Of a DNA stretch of 64,000 nt, positions 49,670-61,500 are shown in pieces. The notes beneath the pieces were generated by a model. That model was given only the letters and a program-made list of their open reading frames with translations, was not told the DNA's origin and did no database searches. The position numbers and the translations under genes are program-made. Numbering within the stretch: position 1 is the first letter of the stretch; every line of letters begins with the position of its first letter. The DNA is from Blastobasis lacticolella (taxonomy: Eukaryota > Arthropoda > Insecta > Lepidoptera > Blastobasidae): the NCBI GenBank assembly GCA_905147135.1, contig LR990053.1, positions 6,956,501 to 7,020,500 on the forward strand. The letters are read 5' to 3'.

Positions 49670-49850
49670 ACAGCCCGTAACAGTCCACAGCAGGACTTAG
49701 GGCCTGTCCCGCCAAAGGGGACGTTATTGCCATAATCTCCACGCTTGGCAGGCGGGTTGGAGATCGCAGTGTTTAAATATATAACAATGGAAAATGCTGC
49801 TGCCCATTTTCCAGGCTACGGAGACTCTTGATCTTTTGCCTCGAAAACAT
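49670..49850 (-). repeat. Interspersed repeat family A copy
   Basis: ATCATCACAGCCCGTAACAG, TCCACAGCAGGACTTAGGGC, CATAATCTCCACGCTTGGCA, GGTTGGAGATCGCAGTGTTT and CTCGAAAACATTAG. One of the best-kept copies; a fragment also at 49440-49515. Confidence 0.8.
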
Positions 49851-50984
49851 TAGAACCATAGAACCATATTATTGGGTCATCCAAGTTACATAGCTATACA
49901 AATTTCATCTGAAGTGGGTCAAATTAGGCGAGCATGATATGACCCGAACATACCAACATTGCACGTTAAATAAAAGCTTGTAAACCTATACGCCTAATAA
50001 TCCCCTTCTCCCAGCGTACGAGTTGCACAGCCACCGGATACCTAACAGGACGGATCAGACCAAGCTTCCGCAAACGACACCTGCCAGCGGAGCGCATCCG
50101 CAAACTCCCGGGAGTAAATTAATCATAAACTCTGCACGATATCGGAAGTAGATAAACCCGGGGTCCTAAACCAACCAACTCTAGGATGCAAGTCGTCAAA
50201 CTTTACGAGGGAGGTACGACAGAGAGCGCAAGTTACACTAACTAGACCGCCTAAGTCGACCGGTGTAACAGCGAAAATCCCCCGCGAATGTGTGCGTTGA
50301 TGTGTTGCCGACTATAAATACATAAGCTCTTAGTAGTGAGTTTCATATAATGGATTTGCTACGGACAGGCGAGTGCTAGGCAATATGGCATTAAATATGA
50401 AAGAACACTTTAGCATATAGCATGACATAATCATTTTAACAGTGTAGTGGCGCTCTCAAAGTAATTTTCTTCGAGGGCATGTTCAATATTGCAGTTTATT
50501 TTAGGGCTTATATGGTTTTATCATGACTTTGATACTGTACCTACTTTCAAGCCAGATGCAGAGAATCTACAAAAAGGAGTGCCACAGCCTATGGATATTA
50601 GTGATACCAATCCGTTGCCCATCTCTAATAATCCCATAAAAAGAGTAATGTACACGTTGCGGTGGTATCAAATTGGCAAATAATAAATTATATTTTGATT
50701 CGCACTACATACTACGAGTTGGTTTAAATCCGCTACAATGTAGACCAAAAAGTTACATCAATAGTTGGGTAAGTCGTAACTCCTTACCCTCCATAGATGG
50801 TGCTTCTAACATCCCATTAGCAACATTAGGAAGCTTACAAAGTAGTGATATTACTATTTATTTACGAGCTTCGCTCCTGCCGGTGGAGCAATCGCCATTC
50901 CTCCCGGCTATATGTGTATTTAATGTTGCACCGCTAATGCCTGTGACTTTGTTCGTATGGCAGGTTAAAGCCGGGCAAAACGAA

Positions 50985-51475
50985 TAGGAATTACGATAAC
51001 AGGGTTCCGAAACAACAAATATACAACGTTTCATCCAAATCTCAAATACTCGTGCATACCTTTTTACGAATGGGAACCTTTCTCTATTGCATAAGAATCG
51101 TGTACTGAACAAAGTAAGTTTTTTAAGGTTTCGAACCTGTTTATAACCTGTTATAACCTAACCGACAGAATAAGTCAGATAACCCACGACCAAGTTTACA
51201 TATTCTCAAATCTTTTCGAAACTACTGAACCCATTTTAATGACAAAGCTAAGGAACCATCTCGATTAAATTGGCTTTCAAATAGAAAAAACCGCATCCAA
51301 ATCGGTCTATCCTTTCGGGAGCGGGATGCCACAGGCAGACAGATACACAAAGCAACAGATACAGACGTCAAACTTATACCACACCTTTTTTTTCGTCGGG
51401 GTTTAAAAATGTGGTCTAACACATAGACTACAATTCATTGCAGTCTACACGGACGAAGTCGCGAGCGAAAGCTAG
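50985..51475 (+). mobile_element. Helitron-like non-autonomous element
   Basis: ATAACAGGGTTCCGAAACAAC, AACCGCATCCAAATCGGTC, GGATGCCACAGGCAGACAG and CGTCGGGGTTTAAAA precede a 3' end ACGGACGAAGTCGCGAGCG then AAAGCTAGT. The CTAGT end with a nearby hairpin (CG-rich) suits a Helitron; the left limit is a guess. Confidence 0.5.
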
Positions 51476-51724
51476 TATTTAAATTAAAAAAACTTGAGTT
51501 AATTACAGACATTATGACCAATTTGGTCTTGGTTTGTTACGAGGCAGCGTGGGCGGAAATCCGTAAACAAGATTCATTCGATTTCAGCAATTTGTTCAAA
51601 AGAGACCATTAAACATTTTAGTTTGATTAGACCTCGTATTAGAATTTATTCAAATGAAGAAAAAAGAAACGAATATTAAATGGTTGTCACAGGTTATGGT
51701 ATAAATAAAATAAATAAATAAATA

Positions 51725-51965
51725 ATCGTGGACAAATTCACACAGCGCCATCTAGCCCCAAACTAACAAAAATTTGTACTATGGGTGCTAGCTAACTGAT
51801 ATACTACTTATATATATAGATATTTAAATACATACTTATTATACATAGAACACCCAGACCCGTATCAGAAATTAAAATTCATCATTTAAATTTTTGCCCG
51901 GCCGGGAATCGAACCCGGGACTTCTTGCGTGGCTGACTGGCACCACTGAACCACTCAAGTCGTCG
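51725..51965 (-). repeat. tRNA-derived SINE family C, near full length
   Basis: On the minus strand it starts with a tRNA-like head: GAGTGGTTCAGTGGTGCCAG (A-box region) and GGTTCGATTCCCGGCCGGG (B box). The body ends at GGCGCTGTGTGAATTTGTCC. An (AAAT)n stretch at 51703-51725 adjoins the far end. Confidence 0.75.
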
Positions 51966-52364
51966 TCGTATAGATCTAGTTATATATGCAGTGTATATGT
52001 GTACGTTAGTGTTTCGAAAAAGGTACGATATCATACATGTGTGTATAACACAAACTTTTCAGTAAAACGGGAAACTTCGCTTACAGAAGTTACTCATCAT
52101 CATGTGAGTTTCATACAAACCCACGCAATACTTTCAATGGATGTCTGCTCCAACAGTAGGAGTGCTTACGAACAACAAAGTGTTCACAATTAAACCCCTA
52201 TTAATAATGTCGGACATACGCAGCGGGCAAACCCACTCGTTCCCACCGCTAATCCTGTACGCCTGCGATTCGAACCTAACATGCCAGACGGAAACATGTC
52301 CGTCACAGGTAACAGATGTGTCTCACACACATTTGATTTACAGTTTTAATGTTTTAAAGAATGG

Positions 52365-52636
52365 GTAAAATGTAGAATAGGTCAAATGCAGAATCGGGCA
52401 AATGTAGAATCAGTCAAATGCAGAATCGGGCAAATGTAGAATCGATCAAATGCAGAATCAGGCAAATGTAGAATCTGTCAAATGTAGAATCAGTCAAATG
52501 TAGAATCGATCAAATGCAGCATCGGTCAAATGAAGAATCGATCAAATGCAGAATCGGGCAAATGTAGAATCGGCCAAATGCAGAATCAGTCAAATGTAGA
52601 AGTGGTCAAATGCAGAATCGAGCAAATGTAGAATCG
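52365..52636. repeat. Minisatellite, 17 copies of a 16-bp unit
   Basis: Exactly 17 head-to-tail 16-mers of form GTCAAATGCAGAATCG. Position 9 alternates C/T in many neighbours, hinting at a 32-bp higher-order unit. A degenerate extension runs to ~52680. Because 16 is not a multiple of three and stops occur, it is not coding. Confidence 0.95.
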
Positions 52637-53772
52637 GTCAATAATGACTATGATGTCAAAAGTAGAATCAGTCAAATATAAACTAAACGCCAATCAGCTC
52701 CTGAGACTGTTCAACCAGGTTCCCTAGCGGAAGACCTTGGTCAACCTCGCTTCGCCAACGGCAATAAAAAGGCACACCAAACGAGTGGCGTGCTCTTTCC
52801 TGAAAAGTTCGACTAGCCTAAAAGTACGAAACGGTCACCCATCCAGTTCCCGGTCTCTGCGAGCGTTGCTTAACTCCGGTTATCTGTCTCGCAAGCACGC
52901 CGCAATGACGCTGCTGTGAAAAAATATTTTTCTTTTTTTTTTGTTAACATTTTTCTAAAACACGCTGAAGCCTTCCGAACGGTAATTTTCTGGGACCAAT
53001 ATAGAGCGAGCACTAAATTCGGTATTCAATCATTCATTGGCTGCGCCGGTCGTATACACGCCACTCACGTCGTCCCGGGAGCGGCGAACACACGACCCGG
53101 GGACAATATTGGCCAGCATTAAATAGTAAAAAGAAAAGAAGCCAAAAATATTCTTTTTTTTTCAAAAAAGATGGGACATATCAGAGTTTGTGAAGACGCA
53201 ATATAAATATAAGGACAAAAAATGGCAATTAGCAATTAAGCCCACCAATGGACTTATTAACTCATCTACACCTCATGTCTCTTTCGGATCTCCTGAAGTT
53301 CAATCAACGTACAACAGGTACTCTCACATTAGTCAATAAAATAATTGGTCTAGATAATCCATTGGTGGTCTTCTAGCATCTATATGGCATAGATACCGAA
53401 TGGTTGGTGGATAAGACAATTGGTATTGACCTGCTTTGTTAAGCAGCATTTGCTAAAAGCCTACAGTGTGACTCAATTAACTAATCGTTCTGCGTCACTT
53501 GAAACATGACTAATGCGATATTAAGTTATAATATTAATAAAGAAGCAATTGTGTAACGCAAAGTAATCATAATTAACACAAAATTATTTTATAAATACAA
53601 ATTGTACTTTATCCTCGTTGACAGAAAACATTCCGCGTTCCAAATCCTTATGGCAATCGGTTACTGAATGTGTGAAATAAAGGCGACGTTCCGCGTCACG
53701 AAATAAGTATCAATACAGTATAAATATTTCAAAAAAGGTTGTCGTAGTGACAGATTAAGAATAAAACAGTAC

Positions 53773-53880
53773 CTTTACTGCAATGTGCAATGAACTCCTA
53801 TGGGATCACAGTCACTGCACTTCCTCCGAGGTGCTACGCGCGTAGCGGCGGCTCGTAGCGCGTAGCTCTACGCGACTGAG
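53773..53880 (-). other. EndoA: Candidate non-coding first exon of endophilin A
   Basis: The acceptor at 46210 requires an upstream 5' UTR exon. Here an AAAG|GTACTG donor ends a GC-rich block (CGCGTAGC repeats) downstream of a minus-strand TATA box. A TCAGTC initiator-like site lies near 53877. Splicing to 46209 would leave a 7.6-kb intron. Inferred only. Confidence 0.4.
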
Positions 53881-53975
53881 ACGGCCGTAGCGGCGGCGGG
53901 CTGCTCTGCGCGCGCAGCCTCGCCCTTCACACGTGAACCCGATACCAATCCACGATCCTCTATTCCGAAACGATT

Positions 53976-53983
53976 TATTTATA
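53976..53983 (-). promoter_or_regulatory. TATA-like box, candidate endophilin A promoter
   Basis: TATAAATA on the minus strand, followed over the next ~100 bases by CG-rich sequence in an AT-rich setting. Transcription would begin near 53950, or at the TCAGTC initiator near 53877. AT-rich genomes have chance TATA boxes. Confidence 0.35.
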
Positions 53984-54442
53984 GTCCGCGTCAAATTACA
54001 AATTATTCGACAGAACCAACCGGAACCGCCCACCTACGTTATAAAATCCGATTATCATTACTTTTTGCTGGATCGACACCTTTCCATCGAGTAAATTATT
54101 TCAACATTCGAGACTATTGAGACGAAATTACGTCACACTGAAGACATTGAGGACTAGCGAAAAGAACACGTGTTTGACGTTTTAAAATAATTTCTCAAAT
54201 GAAAAATATTTTTTCATTACAAGCTTTTATCGCGCGGTATAGTACTCATCAAGACCGTTCCAAAGAGCTCAAACACGATTAGGTAATCTTGTTGCGTTCA
54301 GTAGTTCCTAAGGCTACCTTCCGTCATGATTCGTCACGAATATGTTCACCACCAACCGACCAACCACCGAGAAGGCGCAAAAATAAATCAAAAATCTATA
54401 TCTGTTTACGGCTACATCATTAAAGCTCTCACATAAATTGTT

Positions 54443-54562
54443 ACTTAAATCCGGTTGTCACCATGGCTTTGATTATTTTCACTCGTGACCATGGAGCGCA
54501 CAACCGTTCCGAAATATCGAGGTACTAATAATCAAAACCATGGTGACAAACTCGATTTAAGT
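54443..54562. mobile_element. Foldback MITE
   Basis: Arms ACTTAAATCCGGTTGTCACC then ATGGCTTTGATTATT at the left and AATAATCAAAACCATGGTG then ACAAACTCGATTTAAGT at the right are inverted, with ~45 bases between. Related to 44740-44850. Confidence 0.7.
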
Positions 54563-55560
54563 GACAGTATGTGCAGTGAATAACCACAAAAGCCTCAAAC
54601 ATTAGAGCTTTCATTTCATTAGATACGATCAACTTTACTATATCAATATCCGATGTCTATCCAATTTACATTAATGTACGCTTATCGATGAACCTACAGG
54701 TGAAGGCTATAAAAATGCAAAATCAGCCGTTTATCATTCGATTTCACTGCTTATTACGTTTACAGTGTTCCCCATAAACATTTACACGCCTACATTGAAA
54801 CATTAAATCGGCTGTTACGGTGGAAACATCGCAAAAAAGCTTTTAATGACCCGTCGAGGGCTCATACATTTTTGACTTCGGCTCGTCGTCTAATATTTAT
54901 GGCGGGAAGTGGCTCCTTCTTTTCGCAGAAAGGGTTGGTCTTAATTGTGATTACTGTTTTAAATTTTTATAGACGTCGTCGGCCGAGGAAACCCGTGTAA
55001 AACCAACCTGTAGAGGGTTTTACGATGCCTACAGGTCGATTGGAGGCGAACTCCAACATGTATTATGTATTGTATAGTGTTCAATTTGTCTTCGATCGCA
55101 TTGGCTTAACCCATGGCCAACGTCATCATTATCATCTTGGCGTTATGTCCCTGTTGCGCGCCCACGAGGCACGCATTCCTGCTACTCCTGCCAGTCTAGC
55201 CATCTTTGACAGCTCCGCTTGCGTGATGCGTGTATGGTAGAAAATTGACAGGTCGAAGTTCGGCTATTTCTACCAACATCTACATTGACTCTGATTGTGT
55301 AGGATCATCCGCCAATCCGCCTCCTTTGTACACCGAAAGTATGTGAATTGTCTATGGACAAAGAATTTCTACCACAAACAGCTTATGTCAGATAACGTCA
55401 GCTTATGTCAAATCTCATAAATTTTTTCTAACACAAGCAATTGTAGATTAACGAAACCTCTTGGCTAAGGCCGCTGGTCCACCTCGCTCAGTCTTCGACA
55501 TCCTTGGTGGTGAGCTTATTAGCCTTTACCACCATATAATATAGCCTTTATCCATTTTAC

Positions 55561-55735
55561 AGCGTACAAAAGCGTAATGAAGAGTGGAGGGGGCGGCACT
55601 CACTGCCATTGCAACTTCGCCCACAAAATGTGTATTGACTCAACATGTAATGGCTTTAACAATTTCACAGCGTACAAAAGCGGAATGAAGAGTGGAGGGG
55701 GCGGCACTCACTGCCATTGCAACTTCGCCCACAAA
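55561..55735. repeat. Tandem duplication with 108-bp period
   Basis: AGCGTACAAAAGCGTAATGA at 55561 recurs at 55669 with one change, and the next ~60 bases (AGTGGAGGGGGCGGCACTC, CATTGCAACTTCGCCCACAA) are identical in both copies. The period is 36 codons, so an open frame runs through both units, but there is no other sign of coding. Confidence 0.9.
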
Positions 55736-57009
55736 ATAGTCCCACAGGTCCGGCAACTTTTTAATTTGCAACTTCTGTGCGACGCCCGCGGGCGCACGGC
55801 ACCGCGGCGACCGGTGTTACTTACTTTCCGAGTGGCGTGTGGCTCTGAATCACAACGCCGATGTAGTATGTGGCTCTCAACAATTTTATGGGCCGTTCGA
55901 ATATCTAAATCTTCCCTTCTCAGCATTTTTTAAGAGATAGGATATTTATCACGTTTTCAGAAACTGTAACCGAAAACCGATTATCTTGACGTGTACAAAT
56001 GAAGACGGGATTATCGTCCGAAATGATCAAGGTAAACGAAAACGGTTGAAAATAACAGATATCTTTTAATTGAAATTTTTTCAATTTCAATTTATTATTC
56101 GTCAACACAGGCGTTACTATCACAGAGAGTTCGCCATGTTGCACTTTACGGCATACGAAATACGGTACATATCCAATTCACATTATTATCATCAACAAAA
56201 ATTTTAATTTAATTACAAAATCAGTAGGTACGTAACCATTAAAAATATGTCAATGGGTGTGAAGTAAATTAAAATCGTCAAAAATAGAATAATGTCAAAT
56301 AACTAACAAACTAGGAAAAATTATTACAGGCATATTTAAGGGTAATACTGTACATCCTGTTCATACAGTAATACAAAAACAATTAAATATGTTTATCGAA
56401 TTAAAAAAGTAGTAAATGTCGATTACATAATGTTTATAATAATAAAATATATCAGTCCATAAATAAGTGTAGTAACATTTTCACCTTTCTATGACAAAAA
56501 AATATAGTGAAACCACGAGACAGCGCTTGAAATTGCGGTGCGGCACCACGTAAAAAAATAAGTCTCTTATAGACCTATTTGGTTGAACATTTTCTAGGAC
56601 TTCAATATAATGACGGATAACATACATTTCTCGCAAAATTTACACTCAAATCTGTAGGCACAGCAACAGGTTACGCAAATAGGTACAGACTATTCTTGAA
56701 GTCAACAACAGCCCACTCAGACATTTCTGAATGGCATATTGAACGATTCTTTATTGTTCGCAAAACATAAAGCGAAATGAAATCCTCAACTAAGCTCAAC
56801 GATCGACAAAATGGTAAAGTGGGCCGAGGATATTCCGTATTGTTTAATAATGGTTCGTAAATGATACTCTATCTATAAATAACAGCTTTTGTGCGGCATC
56901 CACGTGTATCAACTGAGGGAAGTATCCGGGTCCATCTGTGTATAGCCCATTTTCTAGCTCGATCAATTTGTATTTTTTATGTCGATGCACCTAACAATAT
57001 TGCTAACAA

Positions 57010-57199
57010 CTATATATATACATAGTATAAAACAAAGTCGCGTCCCGCCGTCTGTCCCTATGTATGTGTTTGTGTACGCTTAGATCTTTTAAACTACGAT
57101 TTTAATGCGGTTGTCAACAATAGAGAGAGTGATTCAAGAGGAAGGTTTATAAGCGTTAAGTAGGCGTACGCGCACGAAGTCGCGCCGGGTCCGCTAGTA
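57010..57199 (+). mobile_element. Helitron-like non-autonomous element
   Basis: AAAACAAAGTCGCGTCCCGC, CGTCTGTCCCTATGTATGTG, TTAATGCGGTTGTCAACAAT, GAGTGATTCAAGAGGAAGG and the end CGCGCCGGGTCCGCTAGT. The ordered blocks resemble a widespread moth Helitron family, and the CTAGT end fits. Confidence 0.6.
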
Positions 57200-57648
57200 A
57201 AATATAAATGATTACAATAACATCATTACTCTTATTGCTGCAAAGACAAGAGAATGGCGAATCCAGCAATAACAAGACAAGATTAAGTTTATTTATTCAC
57301 CCATAACAATGTCTGAAGACCCTTGCTTCTCCAGAGAGTTTGAACAGAGACACTGATAGTGAACTAACATTCTCTACAGTCTAATTAAAACGTTAACAAC
57401 AACGTTTGTAACAAGCTAATTTAGCTAAAACGTTTAAGGAAATTCATTGTCTTTAGTAAAAAAAGGTAGGTACATACTTATCACAAAAAAACTAATTCAG
57501 CTATAGTGTTTAAGAAACGCGTTTTCTGTTTTTGTGGACATATAACCTGACGGCCTTCAAAACAACGGTGAATAGGCATCTACCGGTGTTTTCAACCAAG
57601 TGAGATTGATGTTAGGCGATGCAACTTACCTCTGTAATATTTAACAGG

Positions 57649-57985
57649 AGCGTCGGTGGCCTAGTAGTAAATGTATCCGACTCGTAAGCGAGAAGTACCG
57701 AATCTCGAATTTCGAATCCTACTGCGGCCATGTACCAATGACTCTTTTCCGAGTTATGCACATTAGTTGAATGCTAGCCGATGCTCATACGGTTAGGGAA
57801 AACATCGTGATGAAACCTGCACATTCAGGCGCAAATTTGGCCAGGTTCCCCTCGTAGCAAAGTCACGGAGGTCAGATGGCAGTCGCTCCACTGTAATTAT
57901 CTCATCTGCCAAATCCTGGAACATGGTTAAGGCGGACCTCGGCACCTCGTGCGCGAGAGCGCAACCCGGACATTAACGCCAATAT
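57649..57985 (+). repeat. tRNA-derived SINE, full length
   Basis: The head GGAGCGTCGGTGGCCTAGTA carries an A-box-like segment and ATTTCGAATCC a B box; the anticodon-like loop area reads CGACTCGTAAGCG. The body has GATGCTCATACGGTTAGGG, AACCTGCACATTCAGGCG, GTCAGATGGCAGTCGC and AATCCTGGAACATGG, ending ACCCGGACATTAACGCC. RNA polymerase III-type internal promoter expected. Confidence 0.85.
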
Positions 57986-58299
57986 GTTGTTTTGTACTTA
58001 CCTCTGTAATAATTATAAATGTATGAAACACGTCCTCCTCTAATCGTTTATGTTAATCCAGTTTTTCGGCAACATGCATGCTAAGGATCTATGACTTATT
58101 AAATGAACATCTTAAGGGTTGTCAAACCGTTTCTTGTATTTCAGTTTCAATACTTTCTATAGAATTGAATATCAGTTTCAATTTTAATTGTGGAATGCAA
58201 TGACAAGGTGAGTAGACTTTATTTTATTACATTGTATTTATTAGTTTTCGAACTAATAAATTATTCATTTGAAAAGTCATTAATATATATAATGTCAGT

Positions 58300-58630
58300 A
58301 TGTAGGTAGTTTTTGAGAGGTAGGGCATAGCGGGGCCTCCCGTTTGAATTATAACTCCAACTTTCAGAATACCGCAGCTAAACAATACTATTTTAAATAG
58401 TATTGTGTTTGTGCCGGTGAGTAAGGTCTCCAGTGCTCTATGGGGTGGGGATTTGGGGAACCGTGGCTTAGGCAGCGGAGGGGCATTTGCCTTTTTGCTG
58501 CCAGAGCAACGTGTTATAGAGGTGGGCACAACGCATTAGCAATAGTCTTGGTATTGCTGATGTCTATGGGCAGTGGTGACCACTTTCCATCATGGGGCCC
58601 GCTTGCCTGTTTGCATACCGCACGACATAA
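58300..58630 (+). repeat. Interspersed repeat family B copy
   Basis: AGGGCATAGCGGGGCCTCC, GGGAACCGTGG, CAACGCATTAGCAATAG, TTGCTGATGTCTATGGGCAG, GGTGACCACTTTCCATCA and GCTTGCCTGTTTGCATACC. The longest copy in the window. Confidence 0.65.
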
Positions 58631-58809
58631 AAAACAAATAAAAAACCATTGATTCATTGGCTTACAAAAATAATGAATGGTATTTAGAAGTTTATGGACG
58701 CAATATCGTACGTAGGCTATTAATAAAATAACTGTAACAGTGAACCCGCTTGTAAATTATTGTTATTTGTGATTAAGGTGAACAATTAAAATTATAACAA
58801 CCTTTATCT

Positions 58810-58998
58810 ACTACACTCATATCGTAATGTTCCAATAACATATTCGAAAACAGTCGTTTACGCCAGTCTATAAAATTAACAAAAAAAATACTTTAACTAC
58901 ACTCATAGCGTAATGTTCCAACATCATATTCGAAAACAGTTGTTTAAGGATTCACTTTTTTCACGCCATTCTATAAAATTTAAAAAAAATACTTTTCG
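58810..58998. repeat. Diverged tandem duplication
   Basis: ACTACACTCATATCGTAATG, TTCCAATAACATATTCGAAA and CTATAAAATT at 58810-58893 recur, with changes and an extra ~17 bases, at 58897-58998. Older than the 108-bp duplication. Confidence 0.85.
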
Positions 58999-61309
58999 GT
59001 ACAGCATTTACCTTACTAATATCATTACAGCTGTATCGTAAAATAACTGTTTACTCATTTTCACGCAACACTTTTATTTTTAAAATTTTTGTCTGGCGCC
59101 GAGACACGGCGAAATGTAGGCTGAATACCTAAATATCTTTGACAAATTAAAATTTTACTGTTTATATTTGTGTGTAGTTATTTTCCCGCTAAACATTTGT
59201 GAATGTTTTTTTTGTTTGAAGCAAATAAATAGATAAATGTGAAAGTAGTGAAGTCAATTTCCCGCCGCTTGATATCCTCGACGCGTAGATACAACAGAAC
59301 TGACTCGCAACTTACTTTCAGCAAAGTTGAGAAAATTATAGGTACGAAATTGTACTGTATTGTAAACAGACACTCATGTTTTAATACCCCCTTTTATATG
59401 ACAGTTGCATAAACGACTATTATGCTACATTATAATAATAAATTCACAATTTAGCTTCTTACTATATGTAATGAGATTCAGTAAGGTGAAAAACAAGCGC
59501 TCAGCCCATCTGACGGCATATTGGCATGTTACCGTAGTAGCCTGCTACGTGTTAAATTTTATAATCACAACCATCCCGGGACTGAGTAGTCAACGTGATC
59601 AACTATCCTGTGGACGCACTGTATAATGGTCATGAAGTAAAAGTAGAAAAAACTAATAGGTGCCAAAATACGTTTATTTTATATACACTTTCTTTTTCAA
59701 TATAATGTTAGTTAAAGTTTTAATCCGCTCTGTACTCGGTATCAAAACGGAAACTAATATCCTTCTATTACCAGGCGAACGTAGGACAGGGCCCGTAGTG
59801 GAAAATAGAGAGCCTAATATCAAAGGCATGAATATGCACGGCACAAGGGCTGCCGTGTGGGCACACACGTGAGCCGGTTGCAATATTACTTCGACAAAGA
59901 ATCTCTGGGCAAGAAAACTTCGCTAATAAGGTACAGGAACGCAATCGGGGCCGGGATTAAAAGATTTCTTCGTAAACTATTACGGATAGACGCCTGATAG
60001 TAATGTGTCATTGATTTCATTCGCAAAATTAAATTCATAAAAAACATTCGTACATTCTTTGCCACATGGTATGCCATGTGGTATTATACCTATGCGTCCG
60101 AGCGACCGAATGAGCAGTTTTCCAATAGGTATCTAAAGCATTCCTAACTACTCACTAGATGGCGCCCCAACAATTTTGGTAATTGATAATCGCTTGAAAT
60201 AGGTTCTTAGCAAACAGGATATAAACACTGGGTACGTTGTATTGGATAATATTGTATTTGTCAATAGCTTTCGACTATTTTAGAGGTTGTAACAATAATG
60301 GAGCATAGTGCCAACTTCTATAAATATTCTATTTTACATTTCGTTCAACCTTTAACAGTTATGTTTATATTAATAAACATTTTATTTTTATGTTTAGTAT
60401 TAGTTGGCTGCATGAAATCACTGCCACCATCATACAGATTTAAAAAAGATTACCAAAATTGTAGGACCGCCATCTATTGATGCTTTTTTAAACCAACTAT
60501 CAATACCTACTGGAAAACTCCTAATTGCTACGCCACGATATTACAAGCAACTGTATACCTAAGCTCTATTATGGTCTATATATTTCTATGATACGTAGCC
60601 TGAATTTAACAATTCCGCACACATATAATTTTTCACCTCTGTGCAATACCCACACAAAAGTTTCTATCTTCATACCTACTGAAACTCCGAATGGAGTAAC
60701 ATCTAACTCATGTTTGTTACACATCTTAACAAAGCCACAAGTCCATGCCAGTTACATTTTGTCTAATTTGCCTACGAAGCAACTCCGCATGACTCACTCA
60801 CAGACTTAAATTACAAATGTAAACTAAACCCGTAACAATGAAAATTTGAATGAGCTCCTGATCTTGACAGCCCTGTGCTCTGAAGGATGTGAAGTCTAAC
60901 AACATTATCCAAAGCTAATCTCGGCCCAAGTTTCGTGTTTCCAGTTCACTTTGGTCACCTGTGAGATCGCTCAGAGCGAGTTAATTATTCAACGTCCGTT
61001 ATTGATTTTACCATCCACGTCTAATAGAGAATGGAACATTAGACACTACTTTAAAACTCTTTAGCGTATTGATATTTAGATTGCAATCAATATTCTTCAT
61101 AGGCTAATTTGTTTAGGTCTTGTCGGCAAAGCTGAAGATCGCAACTTTTTACTTTGTCTTTGTTATATTTGTGTATAAGCAATATATAATTTTTCGTTCC
61201 ATTCGTTCGTTCGTCATGAAACTACGACCACTCTGTCGAAAGTGAACGACTGAGGGGGAGGATTCTTGTAGGCGTTAGTTAACGACTCCGATTTCGGAGT
61301 TCGGTAAAC

Positions 61310-61500
61310 ATTTAACTATCCCGTGGGAGCATATTATTTTTCCGGGATCGAAAGACATGACACCCGGGAGGAATGTAGTTTCCTATTAGTGAAGTATTTT
61401 TTGAAATCGATTTACTATTTTAGTAAAATACCACCAACAAACTTACATACTTTTCCTCTTTATAATATTAGTATAGCCAAGCTATTGTTGCAAAAAAAAA
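61310..61500 (+). repeat. Moth-type interspersed repeat, copy 1
   Basis: TCCCGTGGGAGCATATTATT, TTTCCGGGATCGAAAG, TTTTTTGAAATCGATTTAC, and CCTCTTTATAATATTAGTAT. The last block is a common terminal motif of moth non-autonomous elements. Related to 62600-62760. Confidence 0.55.

Noticed and set aside
52365..52636. CRISPR-like array
   Set aside because: Units are contiguous 16-mers with no spacers, in a eukaryotic genome.
57649..57735. tRNA gene at the SINE head (also 63313 and, reversed, 51890-51960)
   Set aside because: A and B boxes are present, but the acceptor and anticodon stems do not fold as a full cloverleaf and the sequence continues into the SINE body.
60060..60081. Short palindrome CCACATGG...CCATGTGG
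   Set aside because: Eight-base arms are common by chance at this window size.
60298..60480. 60-codon frame with a hydrophobic stretch (VMFILINILFLCLVLVGC)
   Set aside because: Short, in AT-rich DNA where hydrophobic codons arise by chance, with no promoter, splice partners or known homologue. It remains possible but unsupported.
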